DNA of 34,058 nucleotides from positions 1 through 34,058 of the forward strand of contig JBBDXW010000029.1 in NCBI GenBank assembly GCA_040902105.1, read 5' to 3'. This document shows, one piece after another, positions 25,200 through 30,705 of this stretch. Source of the stretch: IDS-8 sp040902105 (GTDB taxonomy: Bacteria; Pseudomonadota; Gammaproteobacteria; Steroidobacterales; Woeseiaceae). Under the pieces are notes generated by a model. That model was not told the origin of the DNA. It made no database searches and worked only from the letters and a program-made list of their open reading frames with translations. Position 1 is the first letter of the stretch, and each line of letters opens with the position of its first letter. Made by a program: the position numbers and the translations under genes.

Positions 25200-26513
25200 A
25201 TGGCACGAATTTTACTTGTTGACGACGATGCCGACTTTACGTCGGCAACGCAGATTTTGCTCAAGGCTGAAGATCACGACGTATCGACCGTGGGCACGGT
25301 CGAGGAAGCAAGCAGCGTATTGCGGCGCGAGGTCTTCGACATGCTGTTTGTCGATCTGGCACTGCCGGACGGCAGCGGGCTCGAGCTGATCAAGGATGAC
25401 GGGCCGAAAGCCGTGATCATCACTGGTCACCCATCCGTCGAATCGGCGATCCGCGCCGTGCGAGGCCGGGTGGTGGATTACCTGGTCAAACCGCTCGACA
25501 AGAACCAGTTGATCAAGAGCATCCAATCCGCGGCTCTGGACAAGCCCAGCCGCAGGGTTCGGCCCATCGATTCGATTCGGCCGGCCAACATGGTCGGTGA
25601 GTCAGCGGCTATGAAATCGCTGCTCAAGTCGATCACCGAATACGGCCCTACCGACGTGACGATTCTCATCACCGGCGAGAGCGGCACGGGCAAAGACCTC
25701 GTTGCGCAGGCTTTGCACAATGCCTGCAATACCGACGCGAAATTCGTGCCCGTCAACTGCGGCGCGATTCCGCGAGAACTCGTCGCCAGCGAGTTGTTCG
25801 GGCACGAGAAAGGCAGTTTCACGGGCGCCGGCGCAAAGAGAGTCGGCATCTTCGAGCGCGCAAAAAACGGTACTGTTTTCCTCGACGAAATCGGCGAGTT
25901 GCCCCTGGACCAGCAGGTGCAGCTGCTGCGCGTCCTTGAGACGGGCTCGATGGTGCGCGTTGGCGGAGAGAAAGAAATTCCGATGACGGCGCGCATCATC
26001 GCCGCCACCAATAAAGATCTCGAGAAAGAAGTGAGCGAAGGCAAATTCCGCGAGGATCTTTATTTTCGCCTGATGGTGCTGCCGATCCATGTGGTGCCGC
26101 TGCGCGAACGTGAGGGGGATATCGCCTTACTCGCAAATTTCTTTCTTGACCTGTATGCGAAAGAACACGGCACGCCATCGCATTTTACTCCTGGCGTGTT
26201 GGCGAAGCTCGAGAGTTATCATTGGCCGGGCAACGTGCGGGAGCTTAAACATACGGTCCTGCGCGCGGCTATCCTTAACCGTGGCAAGGACAAGGTCGAC
26301 GCCCTGCCTGACAATTTCGATCGGCCGCCCAAGTGGGCCGACGACGTGCAAAGCCTGCGAGCCGGGATGTCAATTCGGGACGTCGAGAAGACGCTCATCG
26401 AGAAAACCCTCGAACATTTTGACGGCAACAAAAAACTGACCGCCGAGGCGCTCGGCATCAGCCTGAAGACCTTGTATAACCGCTTGTGCGAATACGAAGA
26501 AGACCGGGTGTAG
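25200..26513 (+). CDS. NtrC-family sigma-54-dependent response regulator (enhancer-binding protein)
   Basis: A 437-residue activator with the classical three domains. Receiver 1-115: DDD, Asp52 in FVDLALPDG, Thr in IITGH, Lys97. AAA+ domain about 130-370: Walker A GESGTGKD (159-166), GSFTGA loop (205-210) contacting sigma-54, a variant of the usual GAFTGA, and Walker B GTVFLDEIGE. A C-terminal Fis-type helix-turn-helix follows (FDGNKKLTAEALGISLKTLYNRL). ATP hydrolysis would remodel RNA polymerase-sigma-54 at -24/-12 promoters, of which eight lie in the next 10-16 kb. The ATG at 25200 lacks a good ribosome site. No kinase is adjacent; a 72-aa histidine-helix protein follows after 4 bp. Confidence 0.95.
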   Translation: MARILLVDDDADFTSATQILLKAEDHDVSTVGTVEEASSVLRREVFDMLFVDLALPDGSGLELIKDDGPKAVIITGHPSVESAIRAVRGRVVDYLVKPLDKNQLIKSIQSAALDKPSRRVRPIDSIRPANMVGESAAMKSLLKSITEYGPTDVTILITGESGTGKDLVAQALHNACNTDAKFVPVNCGAIPRELVASELFGHEKGSFTGAGAKRVGIFERAKNGTVFLDEIGELPLDQQVQLLRVLETGSMVRVGGEKEIPMTARIIAATNKDLEKEVSEGKFREDLYFRLMVLPIHVVPLREREGDIALLANFFLDLYAKEHGTPSHFTPGVLAKLESYHWPGNVRELKHTVLRAAILNRGKDKVDALPDNFDRPPKWADDVQSLRAGMSIRDVEKTLIEKTLEHFDGNKKLTAEALGISLKTLYNRLCEYEEDRV

Positions 26514-26517
26514 CACC

Positions 26518-26736
26518 GTGCCGTTGAACGAATCAGAAAAAGGCCATCTGAAAGAAGCGCTTCACAAAATGAATAACGCGCTCAATTCGATCTCCATGCA
26601 GGCCGAGTTGGCCAGGATGTACTCCGAGCGGAGCAATGACAAGCTGGTCGAGGAGGCATTGGTAATCATAATGTCTCAGTGCCGGCAATGCAGTGCGATC
26701 ACGCACAGCACAAGCTCGCTGCTTCAGGACGACTGA
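26518..26736 (+). CDS. 72-aa DHp-helix-like protein coupled to the sigma-54 activator
   Basis: Start GTG 26518, 4 bp after the activator stop, so translation is probably coupled. The first half reads LKEALHKMNNALNSISMQAELARMY, similar to the H-box helix of hybrid kinases (AHDFNNLLTxIxGxAELA) with His16 in the phospho-acceptor place; a second helix (KLVEEALVIIMSQCRQCSAITHSTSSLL) would complete a helical hairpin like a DHp dimerisation domain. There is no ATPase domain and no room for one. It may be a stand-alone phosphotransfer partner or an inhibitor of the activator; both are inference. It is not a standard Hpt domain. Confidence 0.72.
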   Translation: MPLNESEKGHLKEALHKMNNALNSISMQAELARMYSERSNDKLVEEALVIIMSQCRQCSAITHSTSSLLQDD

Positions 26737-26745
26737 ACCCCTTAG

Positions 26746-26910
26746 CTAGTGCACCCCGTCGCAAATAATCGACCATTCTCGCGGCCCCTTTTCGCGCCTG
26801 GCGGCGTTGCGACTCCTCGCAATAGCCCTGCTATTACTCGTCGCCGCGCCTTGCCAGCCACGAAAAGTCGCTCGCGAGAATGGTCGATTATTTGCGACGG
26901 GGCACACTAG
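26746..26910. mobile_element. 165-bp MITE-like palindrome
   Basis: Terminal inverted repeats of 38 bp (26746-26783 and 26873-26910) differ at two positions and begin CTAGTG. The inside continues as a long imperfect stem closed by AATAGC-cct-GCTATT (26821-26835). No coding capacity. Half of the element recurs at 8562-8615. It lies between the DHp-like gene and sodB, ending 7 bp before the sodB stop, and may terminate both. Confidence 0.85.
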
Positions 26911-26916
26911 AAGCCC

Positions 26917-27543
26917 CTATCGGGATACGCGCAGTTGTTTCCGCGTCTCGAGAGCGTCGAAGTTCTGTTGCGCGAAATTCCAATTGATCAGGTGCTCGAG
27001 AAAAGCGTCTACATACTTGCCACGGCTGTTCTGGTAGTCCAGGTAATAGGCGTGCTCCCAGACGTCCAGTGTCAGCAGCGGCGTAGTCTCTGTCGTTAGA
27101 GGCGAGTCTGCGTTCGAGGTAGAGACGATCGCGATGGTGTCGCCGTCGGCGATGAGCCAGGTCCAGCCGCTGCCAAATTGTCCGGTTGCCGCTTCCCTGA
27201 ACTGTTTGCGAAACCCGTCGAGGCCGCCAAACTGGTCGTCAATGATGCCGGACAGGGAGCCTGTCGGCCGGCCGTCGCTTGCGGCGGCCATGCTGTTCCA
27301 TAGAAAAGTGTGATTCCAGGCCTGCGAGGCATTGTTATACACAGCCGTATCGTTTTCCTTAGACGACTTCTGTATGACGTCCTCGAGCGACATATCTTGG
27401 TACTTCGTTCCCGCGGCGTTCTTGTTCAGCTTGTCCACATACGCTTTGTGATGTTTGCCGTAATGATAGTCCAGCGTTCTGGCCGAAATATGCGGTTCCA
27501 GTGCATCGGGATCGTATGGCAGTTCTGTCAGCTTGAATGTCAT
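26917..27543 (-). CDS. sodB: Iron superoxide dismutase
   Basis: A 208-residue cytoplasmic superoxide dismutase. Metal ligands are in place: His27 (DYHYGKHH), His78 (WNHTFLW), Asp160 and His164 (DVWEHAYYLDYQN). Gln74 in ASQAWNH, two turns before the second ligand, and QFGSGWTWL are typical of the iron-dependent type. ATG 27543 has GGAGG with 6-nt spacing. No sigma-54 core was seen upstream; single-gene unit. Its placement inside the stress island fits oxidative-stress defence. Confidence 0.96.
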   Translation of the reverse strand: MTFKLTELPYDPDALEPHISARTLDYHYGKHHKAYVDKLNKNAAGTKYQDMSLEDVIQKSSKENDTAVYNNASQAWNHTFLWNSMAAASDGRPTGSLSGIIDDQFGGLDGFRKQFREAATGQFGSGWTWLIADGDTIAIVSTSNADSPLTTETTPLLTLDVWEHAYYLDYQNSRGKYVDAFLEHLINWNFAQQNFDALETRKQLRVSR

Positions 27544-27646
27544 CTGAATCCTCCATCAGAGTTGGTGGTTCGTAGCAGGGAATGTAAGCCTGTACGCAAA
27601 ATGGCCGAGGGCGCGCCTGAACCTGGCGGGTACGTGTCCGGCCGAT

Positions 27647-27955
27647 TCAGAAGCTGTAATAGCTATGGATGCCGGACCTCCGGTGTGGGTCCGCGGTATC
27701 GGGCCAGTGGTGCCTGTCGAAGCCAGGTGCGTTTTTCAGCATCTGCCTGTCGGCGTTCAGCATGAACTGCCTGCCATCGGTGGCGACGGTCAGGGCGCGG
27801 ACAGGGACTGCGAATAACCTCTCGTCTCCCGTCGCGCCGCTAACGGACAAGACCGCGTAACCGAGACAGGGAATGTGGTAATGCAGGCAGCCGTCAAGAG
27901 CAGAAGAGTGGTCGGCTACCGCGCAATTCGCAGACTCCGTTAAGAATGTGGTCAT
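27647..27955 (-). CDS. PRC-barrel-like protein, N-terminally incomplete
   Basis: About 102 residues from ATG 27955 (an in-frame GTG at 28033 would give 128). The second half is clearly PRC-barrel-type: GYAVLSVSGATGDERLFAVPVRALTV, FMLNADRQMLKNAPGFDRHHWPD, the usual family ending. The first strand with the G-x-x-x-G-x-I signature is not recognisable; the region before GYAVLS is Cys/His-rich (CLHYHIPC). It may be a degenerate or truncated copy. No good ribosome site is visible. It lies about 100 bp downstream of the acidic lipoprotein gene on the same strand and could share its sigma-54 transcript. Confidence 0.6.
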   Translation of the reverse strand: MTTFLTESANCAVADHSSALDGCLHYHIPCLGYAVLSVSGATGDERLFAVPVRALTVATDGRQFMLNADRQMLKNAPGFDRHHWPDTADPHRRSGIHSYYSF

Positions 27956-28048
27956 TGCACGGCAGCCGCCATTCCAAGCGCGTGTCAACTCGACGCCAGC
28001 ATACAGTTCATAAGCACGCGCTTTTTTGCACACTTTCCAGGCATGGGG

Positions 28049-28240
28049 TCAGCAGTCGGTGTCTTCGGCGTCAACGCCTTCCTTTACGTCTTCACAGGTG
28101 TCCTCGACGGCGTCCTGCACATCTTCGCCGGTGTCGTCGAGTGCCTCGCCCATCTCTTCAGCAGGCCCGTCATTGCTGTCACATCCGGAAACGCCGAATG
28201 CGGCGACAATGGCGACCAAAAGCAGCTGATGAATTTTCAT
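28049..28240 (-). CDS. Small acidic lipoprotein
   Basis: A 63-residue lipoprotein precursor: signal MKIHQLLLVAIVAAFGVSGC (lipid Cys20), then a very acidic, repeat-like segment (GEALDDTGEDVQDAVEDTCEDVKEGVD). It resembles entericidin-type proteins in size and in the GEAxxDTGEDxxDA pattern but is more acidic and has two further cysteines. GGGAGAG precedes ATG 28240. It follows the DUF1328 gene by 44 bp and is probably read from sigma-54 promoter E. Confidence 0.8.
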   Translation of the reverse strand: MKIHQLLLVAIVAAFGVSGCDSNDGPAEEMGEALDDTGEDVQDAVEDTCEDVKEGVDAEDTDC

Positions 28241-28284
28241 TGTTCTCTCCCTGATACTCTTAAACCTTCAACCGCGCCCCTACG

Positions 28285-28452
28285 CTATATGGGCGGCCGT
28301 CGTCGGCCGCCAATAAACATTACGACCGCCAGGATCAGTCCGATGACAAAGAGGATCCAGGCTATATTCGCAGCCGTGCCGGCAATTCCGCTGAAGCCGA
28401 GAACACCGGCAATGAGTGCGATGATCAAGAAAGTTACGGCCCAACCAATCAT
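28285..28452 (-). CDS. DUF1328 (YtjA-like) small membrane protein, second copy
   Basis: A 55-residue, two-helix membrane protein (IGWAVTFLIIALIAGVLGFSGIAGTAANIAWILFVIGLILAVVMF) with a basic tail GGRRRPP. It is a paralogue of 15001-15183 (shared ALIAxVLGFSGIA...NIAW). ATG 28452 has GGGAGAG upstream; an in-frame extension to 28575 runs across the sigma-54 promoter and is wrong. First gene behind promoter E, with a leader of about 55 nt that starts in a hairpin. Confidence 0.9.
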   Translation of the reverse strand: MIGWAVTFLIIALIAGVLGFSGIAGTAANIAWILFVIGLILAVVMFIGGRRRPPI

Positions 28453-28481
28453 GTTGTTCTCTCCCGTTAGTAATGTGGGTA

Positions 28482-28500
28482 CATCGCGAAATGCGCGATG
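28482..28500 (-). other. 5'-leader hairpin of the DUF1328 transcript
   Basis: CATCGCG (28482-28488) and CGCGATG (28494-28500) form a 7-bp stem with a 5-nt loop, beginning about 7 nt after the predicted sigma-54 start (near 28507). It might protect the 5' end of the mRNA. Confidence 0.45.
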
Positions 28501-28517
28501 CATTGCAGGCAATATCA

Positions 28518-28533
28518 TGCAATCCGTGTGCCA
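28518..28533 (-). promoter_or_regulatory. Sigma-54 promoter E
   Basis: On the minus strand TGGCACACGGATTGCA matches the consensus exactly. Predicted start near 28507, serving the DUF1328 and acidic-lipoprotein genes. Confidence 0.88.
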
Positions 28534-28570
28534 ACTGAAAAGGCCAGCGTGCCAACTGAAAAGGGCCAGC
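28528..28570. repeat. Tandem duplication covering the -24 element of promoter E
   Basis: Two adjacent copies (28528-28548 and 28549-28570) of GTGCCAACTGAAAAGG(G)CCAGC. Each copy holds TGGCAC on the minus strand, but only the inner one is followed by TTGCA at the right distance, so the outer is a half-promoter. Confidence 0.85.
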
Positions 28571-28631
28571 GGCAAAAAGCGAAATCGCCCGGTGCAAAAT
28601 GTGTCAGCCGCTGTAAGTGCGGGGTTTTTGA

Positions 28632-28665
28632 AGGAATTATTTACACCGCCATGTAAATAATTCCT
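28632..28665. promoter_or_regulatory. Perfect 14-bp inverted repeat between divergent sigma-54 promoters E and F
   Basis: AGGAATTATTTACA (28632-28645) and TGTAAATAATTCCT (28652-28665) are perfect inverted copies about CCGCCA. It lies 98 bp upstream of core E and 176 bp upstream of core F, as expected of a shared enhancer. The arms resemble the TGYAARNATTAC half-site at B, D and G/H. A short terminator is an alternative, but no gene ends here. Confidence 0.6.
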
Positions 28666-28841
28666 GTCACGCTCAGGACGCAGTGGTAGCGCCAGTCAAA
28701 CTGCGCAGGCACGCTCACCGGTGCATCTCGCCGTCCCCAGGTCGCGCTTGAGGAAACGACGGCCGTTTTGAGGCGGAATAATGCGCGGTGACTGGCGGAA
28801 ACCGTCCGATAACACGCTAATTACAATTGATTATTCACGAT
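28666..28841. other. Intergenic spacer between enhancer repeat and promoter F
   Basis: 176 bp with no credible gene or further repeat. It belongs to the 427-bp divergent regulatory region 28453-28879. Confidence 0.4.
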
Positions 28842-28857
28842 TGGCACCCATCTTGCA
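28842..28857 (+). promoter_or_regulatory. Sigma-54 promoter F
   Basis: TGGCACCCATCTTGCA matches TGGCAC-N5-TTGCW. Predicted start near 28868, only about 12 nt before the ATG at 28880, so the leader is little more than the ribosome site GAGGA. Confidence 0.85.
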
Positions 28858-28879
28858 CATCTCCGTGCGAGGAATGAAA

Positions 28880-29290
28880 ATGGCAACAATCGAACAGAAT
28901 CCCGCGTCGGAACGTGGCCACCCGGCCCTCAAGGTATTGATTGTGGAAGACGAAGCCGCGGCGCGCATCGCAACGCGCCGCTATCTGCAGAACTGCGGGT
29001 ATGAGGTCGCGGCCGCCGGCAACGCGTCCGAGGCTTTGGAGAAGGCCGATGAACTGCACCCGGATGTGCTGGTTTGCGACTGGAAGCTGACAGGAAAGCG
29101 CGACGGCATAGACGTCGCACGTTTACTGCAGAAACGCTACGGAGTTGCTGTGATTTTCGTGACGGCTTCCGCGTTGAACGATTTGCGGAGCAACATCCGC
29201 GATCTCGGCTCGGTCGACTGTTTGCGCAAGCCGATTTCCCTGCACACTTTGGCGGCGGTGGTGGATTCCGTCAATACGACGCCTCATTAG
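28880..29290 (+). CDS. Single-domain response regulator (CheY-like), sigma-54 driven
   Basis: A 136-residue receiver without output domain: EDE (23-25), phospho-acceptor Asp67 (VLVCDWKL), Thr in FVTAS, Lys117 (RKPIS). It is a paralogue of 17244-17702 without that protein's insertion. Start ATG 28880 is chosen because GAGGA lies 6 nt upstream and the sigma-54 start is near 28868, which excludes the open frame from 28781; ATG 28874 is possible. As a product of the regulon it may act as a feedback or phosphate-sink element for the kinases (inference). Confidence 0.9.
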   Translation: MATIEQNPASERGHPALKVLIVEDEAAARIATRRYLQNCGYEVAAAGNASEALEKADELHPDVLVCDWKLTGKRDGIDVARLLQKRYGVAVIFVTASALNDLRSNIRDLGSVDCLRKPISLHTLAAVVDSVNTTPH

Positions 29291-29300
29291 TGATAAGCGC

Positions 29301-29334
29301 AAAAAAACCCGGCGGGTTCATCAGTCCCGCCGGG
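29301..29334 (-). terminator. Intrinsic terminator of the CsbD gene
   Basis: CCCGGCGGG (29308-29316) and CCCGCCGGG (29326-29334) form a 9-bp GC stem; the A-run at 29301-29307 is a T-run on the minus strand directly after it. It also lies just beyond the response-regulator stop and may stop that transcript less efficiently. Confidence 0.85.
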
Positions 29335-29386
29335 CATCATTTAAGGTTGCTGGAAAACGCGCCGTTAACCGGATGTTGACTCGCTG

Positions 29387-29584
29387 CTAGAGCGACTGAC
29401 GCCATTCGTCGACTTCGCGTCGTGCATCGTCCCTGGACTTGCCATACCGCTCCTGGATCTTGCCGGCAAGTTCCTCGCGCTTTCCTTCAACGACATCCAG
29501 ATCATCGTCCGTCAGTTTGCCCCATTTCTGCTTGGCCTTTCCCGACATTTGTTTCCAGTTACCCTCTATCTTGTCCCAATTCAT
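29387..29584 (-). CDS. CsbD family stress protein
   Basis: A 65-residue, highly charged helical protein with the family signature MNWDKIEGNWKQMSGKAKQKWGKLTDDDL and EGKREELAGKIQERYGKSRDDARREVDEW. CsbD-type proteins are among the most strongly induced general-stress products in many bacteria; function unknown. ATG 29584 has GAGGAG upstream. Only weak GG-N10-GC matches precede it, so sigma-54 control is not claimed. A clear terminator follows. Confidence 0.95.
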   Translation of the reverse strand: MNWDKIEGNWKQMSGKAKQKWGKLTDDDLDVVEGKREELAGKIQERYGKSRDDARREVDEWRQSL

Positions 29585-29722
29585 GAGTGTCTCCTCTTAA
29601 TAAAACTGCGTGATCCGGCTCGAACGATCTCTACGAAGACCAGATGCTAATTCCGCTGTGCGGAATCCATTCCGTGGATCCAAATCTATAAATCCGCATG
29701 CGTCGTATCGAAATGTAAAAAA

Positions 29723-29809
29723 GGGCTGCTCTCGCTACGTACCGGGGTAACCGGTGCTTTGGGGGGAGCTGAATGCAGTCATTGCCCGGTAGAAATACAA
29801 GAGCAGCCC
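29723..29809 (-). terminator. Long-range stem with U-run after the entericidin gene (terminator or 3' small RNA)
   Basis: On the minus strand GGGCTGCTCT (from 29809) pairs perfectly with AGAGCAGCCC (ending 29723), which is followed directly by TTTTTT. The 67 nt between include a smaller stem (ACCGG/CCGGT). It starts 6 bp after the entericidin stop. A normal terminator would not need such a large loop; a structured 3' RNA processed from the transcript is possible. Confidence 0.6.
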
Positions 29810-29815
29810 GTAAAG

Positions 29816-29971
29816 TCAGTTGTTCTCGTCGTCGTCGTCCATCGCGTCGTCAGCGGTGTCCTCGATGGCATCGCCAGTGGCCTCAATGTCCTGACCGACA
29901 CCGCGGGTCGTATTGCACGCGCTGGCAGCAAAAGCCACCAGCATCAACGCCAGCAAATATATGACTTTCAC
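29816..29971 (-). CDS. Entericidin-family small lipoprotein
   Basis: A 51-residue lipoprotein precursor starting at GTG 29971, with AAAGGAGG 5 nt upstream. Signal KVIYLLALMLVAFAASAC (lipid Cys about 18), then the entericidin signature NTTRGVGQDIEATGDAIEDTADDA and an acidic end DDDDENN. Entericidins are stress- and stationary-phase-induced lipoproteins linked to bacteriolysis and envelope stability. Upstream in-frame codons to 30115 run over the sigma-54 promoter and are not coding. Promoter G gives a leader of about 39 nt. Confidence 0.9.
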   Translation of the reverse strand: MKVIYLLALMLVAFAASACNTTRGVGQDIEATGDAIEDTADDAMDDDDENN

Positions 29972-30020
29972 GGAAACCTCCTTTGTTCCGGGACCGAATC
30001 GGCCACTACAGTGAACCTTA

Positions 30021-30036
30021 AGCAAATGCCGTGCCA
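30021..30036 (-). promoter_or_regulatory. Sigma-54 promoter G
   Basis: On the minus strand TGGCACGGCATTTGCT fits TGGCACG-N4-TTGCW exactly. Predicted start near 30010, serving the entericidin gene. Confidence 0.9.
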
Positions 30037-30090
30037 ACTTCGCATAGCCGTAAAATTGCGGCCCTCGCCTTCGGCATCGGGTCTTTCGAC

Positions 30091-30120
30091 GGTAAACCTT
30101 ACATGCAGCTTGCAAAAATG
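30091..30120. promoter_or_regulatory. Candidate enhancer midway between divergent sigma-54 promoters G and H
   Basis: GGTAAACCTTACA (30091-30103) and TGCAAAAATG (30111-30120) form an inverted repeat about 7 nt; the left arm reads TGTAAGGTTTACC on the minus strand, close to half-site A (TGCAAGGATTACC). The site is 54 bp from both promoter cores. Confidence 0.5.
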
Positions 30121-30174
30121 CTTATTCGCCCGCATTCGCCTGATCCGGGCGTGGATTCGGCGGATTGCGTGACG

Positions 30175-30190
30175 TGGCACGATTTCTGCA
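30175..30190 (+). promoter_or_regulatory. Sigma-54 promoter H
   Basis: TGGCACGATTTCTGCA keeps the TGGCACG block and GG-N10-GC spacing, with CTGC for TTGC. Predicted start near 30201, giving a leader of about 109 nt for the DUF4398/OmpA operon. Confidence 0.72.
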
Positions 30191-30259
30191 TTCCATCCGC
30201 ACAACGATTGATGCCGCATTCTGCGCGGTTCGCAGGAAGAACATTTTTCGCAACCTCAA

Positions 30260-30299
30260 GAAGCGAAAAACATTACGGAAGAAGCGAAAACATTACGGA
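30260..30299 (+). repeat. Tandem repeat in the leader of the DUF4398 gene
   Basis: GAAGCGAAAAACATTACGGA (30260-30279) is repeated with one A fewer at 30281-30299. The second copy carries the GGAG ribosome site; the first holds a GGA decoy. It may affect translation or arise by slippage. Confidence 0.8.
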
Positions 30300-30309
30300 G
30301 ACACAAGCA

Positions 30310-30705
30310 ATGAATGAAATTCTCAAGTTACGCACCGCCCTGCTGACGGCAGTAGCGCTTGCAACAATGAGCGCCTGCGCCACGAGTCCGGACCGGCCGT
30401 ACCAGCAGCTTGCCGGGGCGGAAGCCGGTATCGAGCAGGCTGAGCAATCCAACGCGCGCGAGTTCGGTGCATCGGAACTCGACGCGGCACGGGACAAACT
30501 GGCCAAGGCACGGGCCGCGGCCGACAGCAACGACAACCTCGCGGCGGCGCGTTACGCAGAAGAAGCCGCGCTTGACGCAAACTTGGCGACTGCGATCACA
30601 CGCAATCGTAAAGCCGAACTTTCGGTTGAAGAACTCAACAAGAGTATTGAAACGCTGCAACAGGAGATTGCGCGAAATCAGAGGCGATCGGGAATATCAC
30701 AATGA
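30310..30705 (+). CDS. DUF4398 lipoprotein
   Basis: A 131-residue lipoprotein: signal ending in LATMSAC (lipid Cys about 23), then a helical DUF4398 domain (GAEAGIEQAEQSNAREFGASELDAARDKLAKARAAADSNDNLAAARYAEEAALDANLA) and a coiled-coil tail. Proteins of this type are usually encoded beside OmpA-family lipoproteins and are thought to act in the periplasm. ATG 30310 has GGAG about 10 nt upstream. It overlaps the OmpA gene by 4 bp (ATGA), forming a two-gene unit under promoter H. Confidence 0.88.
   Translation: MNEILKLRTALLTAVALATMSACATSPDRPYQQLAGAEAGIEQAEQSNAREFGASELDAARDKLAKARAAADSNDNLAAARYAEEAALDANLATAITRNRKAELSVEELNKSIETLQQEIARNQRRSGISQ

Noticed and set aside
25201..25216. TGGCACGAATTTTACT at the activator start codon
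   Set aside because: No GC at -12, and it lies within the first codons of the gene.
29600..29720. Sigma-54 promoter for the CsbD gene
   Set aside because: Only degenerate GG-N10-GC matches without TGGCAC or TTGC were found.
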